Source of the DNA: Rhizobium sp. NXC24
Lineage (GTDB): Bacteria > Pseudomonadota > Alphaproteobacteria > Rhizobiales > Rhizobiaceae
Assembly: GCF_002944315.1 (NCBI RefSeq)
Contig: NZ_CP024313.1
Coordinates: 124,001-188,000 of the forward strand
Direction: 5' to 3'
Length of the DNA stretch: 64,000 nt
Each line of letters starts with the position of its first letter. Positions within the stretch are counted from its first letter, which is position 1. Below the pieces are notes generated by a model. That model saw only the letters and a list, made by a program, of their open reading frames with translations, ran no database searches and had not been told where the DNA came from. Of the stretch, positions 48,578 through 58,424 are shown one piece after another. The translations under genes were made by a program, and so were the position numbers.

Positions 48578-49630
48578 ATGCAGTATCGCGAACTGGGCCG
48601 CAGCGGCCTGAAAGTAAGCGCGCTCGGCTTGGGTACGATGAGCTGGGGAGAGCAGAACACAGAGGCCGAGGCACACGCGCAACTTGAGGCGGCTCTCGAT
48701 GCAGGCGTAAATTTTGTCGACACGGCGGAGATGTATCCTGTACCACCGCGCGTCGGAACATACGGTCTTTCAGAGCGCTATATCGGCAGTTGGCTGCGCA
48801 AAAGCGGCCGCAGGCAGGATGTGGTGCTCTCGACCAAAGCGGTCGGTCCTGTACGACCAGGCAAAGCAAACCTGCCCTATGTCCGGGACGGCCGCGTCAG
48901 CTATACGCGCGCAAACCTTTTCGATGCAGTCGACGCCAGCCTTCAAAGGCTGCAGACGGATCATATCGATCTGTTTCAGCTGCACTGGCCAGACCGCAGC
49001 ACAAACGTCTTTCAATTGCTCGACTACCAATATGAGCTTGATCACGATACGATCCCTATCCTGGAGACGTTGGAGGCCCTGGATGCGCTCGTCAAAAGCG
49101 GTCGGATTCGCCACATCGGGCTCTCCAATGAAACGCCATGGGGGCTTGCCAGCTTTCTGCATCTTGCGGAAATGCACGGCCTTGCTCGCGTGACAAGCAT
49201 CCAGAACCCCTACAATCTTATCAACCTCGATTTCGAGAACGGCATTGCAGAAATGGCTCTGCGCGAAGGGGTAGGGCTCCTCGTCTATTCGCCCCTTGCT
49301 ATGGGTACCCTCACTGGCAAGTACCTGGGTGGTCAGCGGCCAAGCGGTTCGCGGCTGAACTTGTTCGGACGGTTCTTTCGCTACAGCAACGAAAGAGCGC
49401 AACATGCGGCTCTCGCATATACAACGCTATTTCGAGAACATGGCATCGACCCAGTGCATGGCGCCTTGTCTTTCGTCATGAGCCGGCCCTTCGTTGCAAG
49501 CACCCTCGTGGGCGCGACTTCCCTGACACAATTGACGCACAACTTCGCCGCTGCCGAAGTCAAGTTGTCACGCGAGATTCTGGATGGAATCCAGTCGATC
49601 TACCAGCGTTACGGGTCGCCGGCACCATGA
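48578..49630 (+). CDS. Tas-like aldo/keto reductase inside the nod operon
   Basis: This 350-residue aldo/keto reductase has the NADPH-dependent barrel pattern: MQYRELGRSGLKVSALGLG at the start, FVDTAEMYPVPP with Asp and Tyr of the catalytic set, LQLHWPDRSTN with the His, and VASTLVGATS near the end. The arrangement closely follows my memory of E. coli Tas. It starts 32 bases after nodJ with AAGGAG before the ATG and is followed by nodH, so it should be transcribed with the nod genes. No established Nod factor step needs such an enzyme. A reducing-end or acyl-chain modification, or supply of a sugar precursor, are guesses. Confidence 0.9.
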   Translation: MQYRELGRSGLKVSALGLGTMSWGEQNTEAEAHAQLEAALDAGVNFVDTAEMYPVPPRVGTYGLSERYIGSWLRKSGRRQDVVLSTKAVGPVRPGKANLPYVRDGRVSYTRANLFDAVDASLQRLQTDHIDLFQLHWPDRSTNVFQLLDYQYELDHDTIPILETLEALDALVKSGRIRHIGLSNETPWGLASFLHLAEMHGLARVTSIQNPYNLINLDFENGIAEMALREGVGLLVYSPLAMGTLTGKYLGGQRPSGSRLNLFGRFFRYSNERAQHAALAYTTLFREHGIDPVHGALSFVMSRPFVASTLVGATSLTQLTHNFAAAEVKLSREILDGIQSIYQRYGSPAP

Positions 49631-49804
49631 TGCGCCTGGTCGGTTTTTTAGTCCAATCGCGCGACCTCTGGCCCTCGGTCCGATTTGCGGAACTGCTTTA
49701 AAGAGCCAGCCGCTGGGCCCTTACGCTCGTCAGCGCAACCGCGGAGTTCTTGTGCAGGCGGCCATCCACACCTTTGTGATCAATAACAGTTGGAAACATG
49801 CGCA

Positions 49805-50554
49805 ATGATCCATTCCCGACCGTCGCCCGAGCCATTTGTAATCCTTGCGATGCCGCGAACTGGGACGCACTATCTCGAAGCGTTGCTGAACGACCATCCA
49901 AATGTCTTGAGCAACGGTGAGTTGCTCAACAGCTATGACGAAAATTGGCCCGATAAGGATCGTCTGCGGCACAGCGATCGCGAGCTTCTCGAGCTCGCCT
50001 ATATGCGCTATCCACCGAGCGAAAAGAAGGTCACACACGTCGGCTGTAAGATCAACGAGCCTCAATTTTATGACCGTCCAGGCTTTTTCGACGAATTGGC
50101 TCGCTGGCAAGGCCTCAAGGTCATTTTGCTTACTCGCAATACACTCGAATCCCTGCGATCGCTGGTGCAGGCAAGGCAAACGGGCCAGTGGCTGAAATTT
50201 AACGCGGACCCTAATGAGCCCCCAAGCGTTTCGCTGACAGTGGACGAATGCGAAGCCTATTTCAAAGCTGCCGACGATTTCCATACACGGGTCAAGGGCG
50301 CTTTCGATCCGAGCAAACTGCTGATGATCGAATATCAGGATCTTCTTCTTAAACCGAGCGCGTGTCTGGCAACCGTTTTGGCCTTCCTCGGAGCTCCCGC
50401 GCATCCGTCTTCCGATCGCACCACCATTCAACGGCAGGAAACACGCTCGCTCGCTCGCTCGCTGCAGAATTTTGACGAGCTACGGCGGCACTTTGCAGGC
50501 GGGCCTTATGCGAAGTTCTTCGAGCTTAACGACGCATCGGCTCCGCAAGGATAA
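49805..50554 (+). CDS. nodH: NodH sulfotransferase
   Basis: NodH transfers sulfate from PAPS to the reducing-end sugar of the Nod factor. The 249-residue protein has the PAPS-binding [19 protein letters not shown] near the N-terminus, [13 protein letters not shown] and [19 protein letters not shown], all typical of NodH. I take the ATG at 49805; a TTG five codons upstream is possible. nodP starts five bases after the stop. Confidence 0.95.
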   Translation: MIHSRPSPEPFVILAMPRTGTHYLEALLNDHPNVLSNGELLNSYDENWPDKDRLRHSDRELLELAYMRYPPSEKKVTHVGCKINEPQFYDRPGFFDELARWQGLKVILLTRNTLESLRSLVQARQTGQWLKFNADPNEPPSVSLTVDECEAYFKAADDFHTRVKGAFDPSKLLMIEYQDLLLKPSACLATVLAFLGAPAHPSSDRTTIQRQETRSLARSLQNFDELRRHFAGGPYAKFFELNDASAPQG

Positions 50555-50559
50555 ATGAG

Positions 50560-51460
50560 ATGTCTTTCGACAATCTGCGATACCTTGAATCCGAAGCCAT
50601 CCATATTATTCGGGAAGTCGCTGCGACCTTTTCCAATCCGGTTGTGCTCTATTCCATCGGAAAGGACTCCTCCGTCTTATTGCATCTCGCGATGAGGGCG
50701 TTCTTCCCGGGAAAACCACCCTTTCCCTTTCTTCATGTGGACACCCGGTGGAAGTTTCGGGAGATGATCGCCTTCCGCGACCGCATGATGCGGGAAATGG
50801 ACCTGAAATTGATTGTCCACGTCAATCAGGATGGCATCGATCAGGACATCAGCCCTTTTCGAGACGGCTCCAACGTGCACACGTACATGATGAAGACCCT
50901 GGCGCTGCGCCAGGCGTTGGACAAATACGGTTTCGATGCTGCGCTCGCAGGCGCCCGCCGCGACGAGGAGAAATCGCGAGCCAAAGAGCGGATATTTTCC
51001 CTTCGCAACGCCCAGCATGCTTGGGATCCGAAACGCCAGCGTCCGGAGATGTGGAGAACCTACAATACGCGTGTCAGCGCGGGCGAAACGATGCGCGTCT
51101 TTCCGCTTTCCAACTGGACCGAGCTCGACATCTGGCAGTACATCCAACAGGAAAATATCCCAGTCGTACCACTCTATTTTGCGGCGCCGCGGCCCGTCGT
51201 GCATCGCGGTGCGACGATGATCATGGTCGATGACGAGCGTATGCCGCTTGAGCCCGACGAAACGGTCACGCAACGCATGATCCGTTTCCGTACGCTCGGC
51301 TGCTACCCTTTGACCGGCGCGATCGAATCCAGCGCGGAGACGGTGCCGGAAAGTCCTGCGCGAGATCGTGGAGGCACGCACCTCCGAGAGACAGAGCCGG
51401 CTGATCGATCTCGACGAGGCCGGTGCAATGGAGAAGAAGAAGCGCGAAGGGTACTTCTGA
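50560..51460 (+). pseudogene. nodP: NodP, ATP sulfurylase small subunit, frame shifted near its 3' end
   Basis: NodP with NodQ makes adenosine phosphosulfate, the start of the PAPS supply for NodH. The sequence follows CysD/NodP ([20 protein letters not shown], then [16 protein letters not shown]) up to about residue 262. The expected tail ([20 protein letters not shown], then EGYF and a stop at 51458-51460) is found only in the next frame. One extra base, most likely a G in GG at 51348-51349, explains it. Without it the protein would be 299 residues, the usual length. As given, the frame runs on into nodQ. It may be a sequencing error, or a true fusion with a scrambled 33-residue joint. Confidence 0.85.
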
Positions 51461-53397
51461 TGTCATATCCTTTTTCCATCTCACCGCATGACATAGAAGA
51501 GCATCTGGTCCAAGAGGACAAAGCACCGGTTCTTCGATTCATTACCTGCGGTTCTGTCGACGACGGCAAATCGACCCTAATCGGTCGACTGCTCTGCGAT
51601 GCGCAACTGGTCTTCGAAGACCAATTGGCAGACCTTCGCCACGGCGGCATCCGCGGCGGCAATGGCGAGGAAATCGATTTCTCTTTGCTGCTCGACGGCC
51701 TTGAGGCGGAGCGCGAGCAGGGCATCACCATCGATGTCGCCTATCGCTATTTCTCAACGTCGAAGCGCAAGTTCATCGTTGCCGATACGCCAGGCCACCT
51801 CGAATATACCCGCAACATGGTAACGGGCGCGTCGACTGCCGACCTTGCCGTCATCCTCGTCGACGGCCGTCAAGGCATACTCGAGCAAACACGCAGGCAT
51901 TCCTATCTCGCCTCGCTTCTGGGCATTCGCCATGTCGTGCTGGCGGTGAACAAGATCGATCTCGTCGATTTCAGCAGGGCGATATTTGATGCTATTGTGG
52001 CCGAATACGTGAGCTTCTCGGAAAAGCTCGGTTTTGCCAGCGTAATGGCTATTCCGATGTCCGCTCGCTTCGGAGACAATATTGTTTCGAAATCCGGGAA
52101 ATTACCCTGGTATCAGGGCCCGGCGCTTCTTGAATATCTGGAAACGGTGAAACTCGACGAACCTAACAGGCAAAAACCCTTTCGTTTTCCGGTTCAGCTC
52201 GTGATGCGGCCCAATTCTGATTTTCGCGGTTACGCGGGCCGGGTCGCATCCGGAAAAATTGCGGTCGGCGATCCGGTGATCGTTGCAAAATCAGGGCTAC
52301 GCTCGTCGGTTAGAGCGATCATTGCCCCTGCCGGCAACCAGATATCTGCCGCAGAGGGGGAACCGGTAACCTTGGTCATTGCCGACGAGTTAGATGTCTC
52401 GAGAGGCGACGTGCTGGTTGACCCCGCCTCAAGACCTTTTGTCTCGGACCAACTTCAGGCGCATCTCATTTGGTTCGATGCCAATCCGATGCTCCCGGGG
52501 CGAAGTTATCTCTTGAGAACGGAGACGGACAGTGTCAACGCCACGGTGACTGCGCTCAAGCACCAACTGAATGTCGACAGCTTCGTTCGCGAACCAGCCA
52601 AACTGCTTCACATGAACGAGGTGGGCGTCTGCAACATCATGACGCAACGACCGATCGTCTTTGACGGCTATAAGGAAAATAGGTCAACCGGCAATTTCAT
52701 CATCGTCGATAGGGTAAGCAGCGCGACCGTCGGTGCCGGCATGATCGATTTCCCGCTTCGTCGTGCTGACAACGTTCATTGGCAAGCGCTCGACGTCGAC
52801 AAGGCCGCGCGGTCGGCGCTCAAGGACCAAAAGCCCGCTGTCCTTTGGCTCACAGGTCTGTCGGGTTCGGGCAAGTCGACGATCGCAAATGCGCTCGAAG
52901 CGCTTCTGCATACTTACGGCAAACATACCTATCTCTTGGACGGAGATAACGTACGCCACGGGCTTAATCGTGATCTTGGCTTTACCGCGGCTGATCGGGT
53001 CGAGAACATACGCCGCGTCGCTGAGGTCGCCAAGTTGATGGCGGACGCAGGGCTGATCGTAATTTGCTCCTTCATCTCTCCCTTCCGAGACGAGCGGCGT
53101 ATGGCGCGCGAGCTCATGGGCGAAGGCGAGTTCATCGAAATCTTCGTCGATACGCCCTTGGAGGAATGCGCGCGCCGCGATCCGAAAGGGCTTTATAAGA
53201 AGGCCTTTGCCGGAAACATTGCCAATTTCACCGGTGTCTCGTCTCCATATGAGGCGCCGGAGAACCCGGAACTTCATCTCAAAACCATGGGCCAGGAGCC
53301 GGCGACGTTAGCGCTTCAGATAGAAGAGTTCCTTCGAAGCCGAATGGAGGAGAAATATCGCACTGGCCCAGTGCAGACAGGAATTTTAGCAATTTGA
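51460..53397 (+). CDS. nodQ: NodQ, ATP sulfurylase GTPase subunit fused to APS kinase
   Basis: NodQ combines the GTP-dependent regulatory subunit of ATP sulfurylase with APS kinase, giving PAPS. The 645-residue protein starts [16 protein letters not shown]. It has GTPase motifs [14 protein letters not shown] and NKIDL in the first 200 residues, and at the C-terminus the kinase P-loop [11 protein letters not shown] near residue 470 with [10 protein letters not shown]. Its ATG overlaps the normal nodP stop (TGATG). In this sequence the nodP frame reads straight into it, producing one open frame of 945 codons from 50560. Confidence 0.95.
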   Translation: MSYPFSISPHDIEEHLVQEDKAPVLRFITCGSVDDGKSTLIGRLLCDAQLVFEDQLADLRHGGIRGGNGEEIDFSLLLDGLEAEREQGITIDVAYRYFSTSKRKFIVADTPGHLEYTRNMVTGASTADLAVILVDGRQGILEQTRRHSYLASLLGIRHVVLAVNKIDLVDFSRAIFDAIVAEYVSFSEKLGFASVMAIPMSARFGDNIVSKSGKLPWYQGPALLEYLETVKLDEPNRQKPFRFPVQLVMRPNSDFRGYAGRVASGKIAVGDPVIVAKSGLRSSVRAIIAPAGNQISAAEGEPVTLVIADELDVSRGDVLVDPASRPFVSDQLQAHLIWFDANPMLPGRSYLLRTETDSVNATVTALKHQLNVDSFVREPAKLLHMNEVGVCNIMTQRPIVFDGYKENRSTGNFIIVDRVSSATVGAGMIDFPLRRADNVHWQALDVDKAARSALKDQKPAVLWLTGLSGSGKSTIANALEALLHTYGKHTYLLDGDNVRHGLNRDLGFTAADRVENIRRVAEVAKLMADAGLIVICSFISPFRDERRMARELMGEGEFIEIFVDTPLEECARRDPKGLYKKAFAGNIANFTGVSSPYEAPENPELHLKTMGQEPATLALQIEEFLRSRMEEKYRTGPVQTGILAI

Positions 53398-53866
53398 GAT
53401 CCTGGGGGGGCCGAAAATCTGCTGCAGCTGCTCCGCTGAGAAGAGTATCCGGCCAGGCCAGCGGGTGCTGGCATTTCATTAGCCTTACGGACCAGATGAC
53501 CGCAGCCAACCGAGGGGATACGCCTTCAAGTACGGATGGACACTTATCGCAGGGAGGAAATCTTCTTCGAGTTGCGGGTCCAGAAGGTTGTGCCAAAAAC
53601 CTTCGCTAAGTTTAGCTCCTGCCGGTACGTGGAGGAAGGAGAGAGGCTTCCCCGATCTTACGTCATCGCTGCTTGCAAGCCGGAAGCTGATGCGCTCGCC
53701 TTACGCGATCGGTTCTTCGGCATACGAGTCGATGCCGGCAAGACGATCGAAAAGGATGTGTATCGGGGCGTTGATAAGCTGCAGCGCGCAAAGAGGGGAA
53801 GACGCGAAGACGCTGAAGAAAAACCCATCGCTGCCTCCCGCATATATTCGGGAGGCAGGCATGACC
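53398..53866. other. region downstream of nodQ
   Basis: Nothing certain. A plus-strand frame from 53536 (MDTYRREEIFFELRVQKVV...) has a protein-like first 80 residues but no ribosome-binding site, and it overlaps the convergent DUF982 gene. It could be an orphan or a remnant. Confidence 0.35.
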
Positions 53867-54121
53867 TCACCGGCCGTACACAAAGACCCCATCCTCTCGG
53901 GCCGCCTTAATGATCGCCTCTCGCGCTTCTTCGGCAGTTATTCTGCCCTCATGGGCTGCAAGAACCGCTCTCTTGGCGTCTTCATAGGCTTCGCCGGTAT
54001 TCTCTGCCGGCCATTCGTTGAGCAGGAAATCGGCAGCGCGCTCGGCGCTGTTGATCGCGACCGCTCTGCCAGCATGTCTCGTTTCCAGCATCAGAGTTTT
54101 ATCCCACCATTGTCTGGTCAT
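53867..54121 (-). CDS. DUF982-type small protein, second copy
   Basis: The 84-residue protein (MTRQWWDKTLMLETRHAGRA, with AADFLLNEWPAENTGEAYED) is a paralogue of the one at 39586-39843. GGAGGAAGGATG precedes the ATG. Function is unknown. Both lie at the edges of the nod cluster. Confidence 0.8.
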   Translation of the reverse strand: MTRQWWDKTLMLETRHAGRAVAINSAERAADFLLNEWPAENTGEAYEDAKRAVLAAHEGRITAEEAREAIIKAAREDGVFVYGR

Positions 54122-54645
54122 GGCATCCTTCCTCCGCAATCAAACTGGCGATCAGATGCTTTGTTCCAAGGAGGGCGAGGTGATGGTCATCTTCGAAATA
54201 TTCTGTATTCGCATTCGGGTACCCCTCCGCACGTGGAGGGTTCGCTTATGGCTACGTGTTTCCGGAATTTCTTTATCCGCTACGCGACTATCTGCGAGGC
54301 TTGTGCGGCGACGTCAGGCTTTCAAGACTGATCGAGAGGCGGCTTTCATGGTGCACAGTTGATTGGCAGCCGCGTCAAGTTCTCTTCGCAGGAATCCGAC
54401 ATGGCGTCGACATTGTTCATGATCCAGAAATCGGCAGTCGGGTCCGTAAGAACGACGAGCGCAGAAATTCATCATACGTCCGCCGTGCTCCAGCGCCGCC
54501 GACCATCCGGCCCAGAGAGGACTTCCATCTTAAAATTGCTGCTAGTCATATTACCAACATTACTCCTACCCACTTAGGTAAGTGGGGAGCATGTCCGGGC
54601 CTTTCGGGCGCTAATTCATGCAGTCAAAGGGAACAATGCAGCCTG
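54122..54645. other. intergenic, no gene seen
   Basis: Frames on the plus strand are long but have arginine/cysteine-rich, unprotein-like content and no ribosome-binding sites. I find no family signature. Confidence 0.35.
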
Positions 54646-54852
54646 TTACTCCCAGGTCTGTCGATTGTACCAATCGTCGATGTCGCGCCGCGCGCGGTCT
54701 TTTTCCAAGCCGTAGCGTTCCTGGATCTTGCTTTGGAGCTGATCTCGGCGTCCGTCGATTAGATCAAGGTCGTCACGCGTGAGCTGGCCCCACTGCTCTT
54801 TGACCCTTCCCTTCATCTGCTTCCAATTTCCTTCAACTTTATTCCAATCCAT
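54646..54852 (-). CDS. CsbD-family stress-response protein
   Basis: The 68-residue protein (MDWNKVEGNWKQMKGRVKEQ, then WGQLTRDDLDLIDGRRDQL) is a typical CsbD-like protein, small, charged and helical, usually induced by general stress. AAGGAGAAAG precedes the ATG. It stands alone. Confidence 0.9.
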   Translation of the reverse strand: MDWNKVEGNWKQMKGRVKEQWGQLTRDDLDLIDGRRDQLQSKIQERYGLEKDRARRDIDDWYNRQTWE

Positions 54853-55534
54853 GACTTTCTCCTTGTCATAGGACTTGTGCCTGCAGCGGTAACGTAGATC
54901 GGCTATCTTTGTTCATGAAGTAATCGGAAGGGCCGCCGCGCGAAGCTGGGCAAGCAAGCGCGGGGAAGCTGGGGTTAAGACCGCCGCTTTCATTTCAGCA
55001 CGCAGAAGTCGGATCAACCCTCAGCGACAGATTCTGCGAATGCTTCCTATCGCTTCACCGTCTGTAAATTTCGTCGTCAAGGCCTTCTTGCCCCATTCTG
55101 CCGACTAGGGATCAATGGCAAAGTATTTTACCAAGAAGGGTTCGCTAAAAGCGGCCATGCACAAGCAAGTCTGGCGAGGTGGCGTTCGTCATGAATGCCT
55201 TTGCTTATAAAAGAGTGACCAGGATTGGTGCCAGTCGCTGGGTTTCGTTTACATCTTTCATTAGGTTCAATCTTGAGAAAATGTGCTCAAAGCAAGCTGA
55301 CAAATTTCTAGGTCACGGAGACCTAAGATTGCCTCATGGTTCCGAATATATTGAGTAACGTCGAACCATCCTCATCATGCCGCTCCGTCAGGCTGGATAC
55401 CGGTGACCCTATATCGGGAGAATTCGAAACCATCCGCTGCTTGTGCATGAGTATACAACGCACGATTACACTCCAGGCAACATTCTCGCAACCTGAGGCG
55501 TCATTTTTTTGGGCATCTTCTCGGCGCCGCTACT
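54853..55534. other. intergenic, no gene seen
   Basis: There are no supportable genes on either strand. The region contains AT-rich patches (for example 55200-55340) that could hold promoters for flanking minus-strand genes, but I cannot point to a specific site. Confidence 0.4.
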
Positions 55535-55768
55535 TTACTGCTGAGCGGGCGCTGTCGCAGGCGGCGTGGTGGTGGTCGGCGGCTGTGTTGTCGTCGTCTG
55601 GGCTGGGGCGTTAGGATTTGTCGTGCTGGCGTGCGGCCAGAAAGACCAGGCGAGAGCTGCGACCAGAATTACAGCAAGTATGGCGACCCATGGCATCCAG
55701 GGCTGCCGGCGTACAGGTGTCGTTCTGATATCTGGGTTGGGGGTCGGCCTGTTCAAATCGTTGCTCAT
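55535..55768 (-). CDS. small membrane-anchored protein with Thr/Pro-rich tail
   Basis: The 77-residue protein has a polar N-terminus, one membrane helix (PWMPWVAILAVILVAALAWS, about 23-42) and a low-complexity tail of Thr, Pro, Gln and Ala. AGGAG precedes the ATG. Likely anchored in the inner membrane with the tail outside. Function unknown. Confidence 0.65.
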   Translation of the reverse strand: MSNDLNRPTPNPDIRTTPVRRQPWMPWVAILAVILVAALAWSFWPHASTTNPNAPAQTTTTQPPTTTTPPATAPAQQ

Positions 55769-55860
55769 CGGAGTACTCCTTTGAGACGTAACCTCTAGCT
55801 GCAGCAAAAGTTCCTGACGACGCGGCGTTGCGGTCCAGTGGCGCTAATATAGCGCGCGGT

Positions 55861-56361
55861 TCATTGGGTTGGTTGATGTCCGTGATCGAATTCATCTCTC
55901 AAGTATTTGGCGTCGTATAAGAATGGAAGAAGCCGAGCCGTTCCGGGCACAATCTTGGACCCGTCCGCGTCGACCTTGAGGCGAGCTGTCCATCTAATCA
56001 TATGGTTGTTGTCGGTCGGGTCTAATGTCGGAAACTTGAGGCGACGACTTTGATCAGTTGTGACCACATCAATGGTATAGCTATCGTCTTCAAGGTGTCG
56101 ATCAGAAATGATCTCCACATGAAACCGGCCACCTTCCGTCCTGGCATCGCCCTCGTAGCCACATCGCTGGATGCAACCTGGCAAATCACCCCTGACTGTG
56201 AATGAGATCAACGTGCCGTCCACAAGGTTGGTTACCCCGTTAAATGACGGTGGGTTTCCTTTGCTCATGGTAATCGAGAGCATTAGATCGTTATCGCTGG
56301 CAGCAAAAGCAGAAGGCACCATGAAGAACGATAATGCGGCAACGACGACGGCGTGATGCAT
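55861..56361 (-). CDS. hypothetical secreted protein
   Basis: The 166-residue protein has a signal peptide (VVVAALSFFMVPSAFAA, cleavage near residue 21) and a beta-rich mature part with two cysteines close together (GCIQRCGYEG). GGGGGATT precedes the ATG. It overlaps the 3' end of the upstream gene by 79 bases in another frame, suggesting coupled translation. No family recognised. Confidence 0.6.
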   Translation of the reverse strand: MHHAVVVAALSFFMVPSAFAASDNDLMLSITMSKGNPPSFNGVTNLVDGTLISFTVRGDLPGCIQRCGYEGDARTEGGRFHVEIISDRHLEDDSYTIDVVTTDQSRRLKFPTLDPTDNNHMIRWTARLKVDADGSKIVPGTARLLPFLYDAKYLRDEFDHGHQPTQ

Positions 56362-56711
56362 AGCAATCCCCCAATTTCCGCAATGATTATCGGTAATGAG
56401 CTAAGAGTCGAGTCAACTATGCGTGCGAGCGTGGCGCCCGGTGAATGGCCAAATTCATCATCGCCGTCTAGGTATTCCAGCTCGTGATCAATATGATCGA
56501 TCGCCCAACAGAGCGCCTCGATCTCGCTTCTCAGGTGCTCGGCTAAGTCCTCGGTAATGATGGTGATATCGGCCGCAGGCAGAGAGGCCTTGCTGTTGAT
56601 GACCTTGATTCCGTCAGCCTGAAGGCCCGCAAGATGATGTTTCGCCCGCTCGATCTGGAACAACAGCTTGCCGCGGTGATCCAATAGGTATTCTCTCGTC
56701 TCGTCGATCAT
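56283..56711 (-). CDS. hypothetical protein
   Basis: The 142-residue frame starts MIDETREYLLDHRGKLLFQI with CGGAGAT upstream. The first 105 residues look like a helical, charged soluble protein (AEHLRSEIEALCWAIDHIDH). The last 35 read through the ribosome-binding site and start of the next gene and look less natural, so the stop may have been displaced. Function unknown. Confidence 0.5.
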   Translation of the reverse strand: MIDETREYLLDHRGKLLFQIERAKHHLAGLQADGIKVINSKASLPAADITIITEDLAEHLRSEIEALCWAIDHIDHELEYLDGDDEFGHSPGATLARIVDSTLSSLPIIIAEIGGLLCITPSSLPHYRSSWCLLLLLPAITI

Positions 56712-56972
56712 TTGGGTATCTCCGAGGGATGTAGCTGCATAGCCTTATATTTCGAGACCTTGTTCGGTAATCCAAAAATATTCGATATTGTCGATAGGAT
56801 CTCTGCGGACGAAACCGCGGGCACCCATAAAAGCTCACGCAAGGCGGGCTGGAAAGGTGGAATGATCGGAGGTGATTTAGGAGATGCCGGCCGCGTGACG
56901 CGCTGATATCATCTTTGATGCAACAAGGCTAAAATGCCTGATAGGATTTGAGCTTAATCGTGGGAGGGGACC

Positions 56973-57107
56973 ATGAAATCAGCGGTAAACGACAAAGAAA
57001 ACCTGCCGCCCGTCGAGCCGGAGTGGGCCAGCGCCATGCTAGTCATTGCATGGCCGTTTGGGGTTTTGCCATTGCGCTTTGCTGTAAGTTTTTCGTGTAG
57101 CGATTAA
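56973..57107 (+). CDS. very small hypothetical protein
   Basis: A 44-codon frame (MKSAVNDKENLPPVEPEWAS, then a hydrophobic stretch) follows an excellent GGGAGGGGA. The C-terminal half could span a membrane. Its end may be truncated, since the hydrophobic run is cut short by polar residues. Confidence 0.4.
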   Translation: MKSAVNDKENLPPVEPEWASAMLVIAWPFGVLPLRFAVSFSCSD

Positions 57108-57213
57108 GCCCCCGCTTGACCTAACGCTCGGGGCTGGCCAAGACGGTTGCACGGGATGTTGATTTTGTCCGTTTGCTGTGTCTAATTTAGCGAGTTCTCT
57201 GGGGGGATGCGCA

Positions 57214-57396
57214 ATGGTCGAACAAACGTTCACGGACATGAACGAAATTCGCACTAAGCTTGAGGATCTCGCGAAAGAGGCGCTGGCCCTTTCGGAAAAG
57301 GCGATCACGGTGAGCAAGGCGCCGAGGATTGCCAGAAGCCGACAACATGGCAAATCCAAACGGCCGCACTCACTTAGATTGGTCGCCAACCGTTAG
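57214..57396 (+). CDS. very small hypothetical protein
   Basis: The 60-residue frame MVEQTFTDMNEIRTKLEDLA starts after GGGGGGAT. Its first 35 residues form an amphipathic helix and its tail is rich in Arg and Lys. No family recognised. Confidence 0.45.
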   Translation: MVEQTFTDMNEIRTKLEDLAKEALALSEKAITVSKAPRIARSRQHGKSKRPHSLRLVANR

Positions 57397-58304
57397 CGCC
57401 GCCGCTTGCCGCGGCCGGTCGCTGGCCCGAACTGTTCCTCTGCCCACGGGCGTGGCGGCGGATAAAAGCCTCGGTGCCCGCTCGTCGATGAGGTCCATTA
57501 CCGCGTTGCAAATGCGGTGCCTGCCAACGGCTCGGCGGTTTCTTCGGTAAGGCTAATGCCGGCTAGCTCGTCGAAAAAGTCACAGCCAGACATGAAGTAT
57601 CCGGCCCATGCCTCGGCCTCGCCAGCACGCCGTCTATTCGTTCGTCTCGCGATTCCCCCAAATGCAAAAGGCGCCATTGCCGGCGCCTCTCTTGGGATCT
57701 CATAATAGGGTACCCCTATTCGGCTCTCCGCTCTTGATGCGCCAACAGCGGTCAATTCAAAGCATCGAGGATCTTAGGAACGTACGCGAGCTTGGCGCGG
57801 ATAACTGCAATTCACGCTCGGCGGCGATTCTAACAAGCAACGGCCAGGCGCCATTCCATTTTTTGGGAATCGGAGCGGCACGTGTTTTCATCTCATCGTT
57901 GGTCACAACGGCACGCCGCGGAGCGATGTCGATGTTTGCTTTCCGTCCAGCAAGCTGTGTCGGCATTTTCGCGGTGCGGAAGCGCGCGGCAGCGCTCGAG
58001 CCAGGTTTCGTTCTCCTGTGTTCTTAGCCAGTGGCCAGTCTTCGTTATCATTCGCCGCCTGGCCGCTATAGAAGTTCAATGAGCACCAAGCGTAGCCGCG
58101 AGTTAAGATTTCATCGATGCTATATGATGGCCTGTCGCCGGGAAAGGCGACATGAACGCCTTTTGTAGCAAGCCTTGTTCGTGCGGGTTCCATTCGTTAG
58201 CGCTGTCGATCAGCACGGGGAGCGTGTCGCGCCGGTCAAAAACAAGGCACCTCGTGATTTGCGTATTCCAATCAAATTCCCATTTAATTAATTCAAACCG
58301 CCTA
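57397..58304. other. decayed region without an intact gene
   Basis: Several short minus-strand frames (for example 58103-58315, MNFNRRFELIKWEFDWNTQI, and 57498-57755) contain protein-like pieces, but none has both a start signal and a recognisable domain. They look like fragments of old genes broken by frame changes. Confidence 0.4.
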
Positions 58305-58332
58305 TTGAAATTCAACAGTTGAATGATAAAAT
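58305..58332 (+). promoter_or_regulatory. sigma-70-type promoter for a candidate small RNA
   Basis: TTGAAA at 58305-58310 and TAAAAT at 58327-58332 are separated by 16 bases, close to the vegetative consensus. Transcription would begin near 58339. Confidence 0.55.
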
Positions 58333-58338
58333 CTAATT

Positions 58339-58424
58339 GTTAGGCGAGACTTTCCGCTTAACGTGGCTGCACCCCGCAGCCGCACTGGGCCGCCTCGCGT
58401 CCCCCGTCAGGCGGCCCTGTTTTT
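58339..58424 (+). ncRNA. candidate small RNA of about 85 nt
   Basis: Downstream of a good promoter lie two hairpins. The first pairs GGCTGC with GCAGCC around 58364-58379. The second pairs GGGCCGCCT (58387-58395) perfectly with AGGCGGCCC (58409-58417), and TGTTTTT follows. No protein start with a ribosome-binding site lies between promoter and terminator. This is the architecture of an independent small RNA. I cannot assign it to a family. Confidence 0.6.
58387..58424 (+). terminator. strong Rho-independent terminator
   Basis: A perfect nine-base GC-rich stem with a 13-base loop is followed by TGTTTTT on the plus strand. No plus-strand protein gene ends here, so it probably ends the small RNA. 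Confidence 0.85.

Noticed and set aside
53536..53910. Plus-strand frame of 124 codons after nodQ
   Set aside because: It has no ribosome-binding site, no family signature and overlaps the convergent DUF982 gene; kept only as a possibility in the region note.
57133..57150. TGGCC...TTGCA resembling a sigma-54 promoter before the small gene at 57214
   Set aside because: The GG and GC doublets are 11 bases apart instead of the strict 10.
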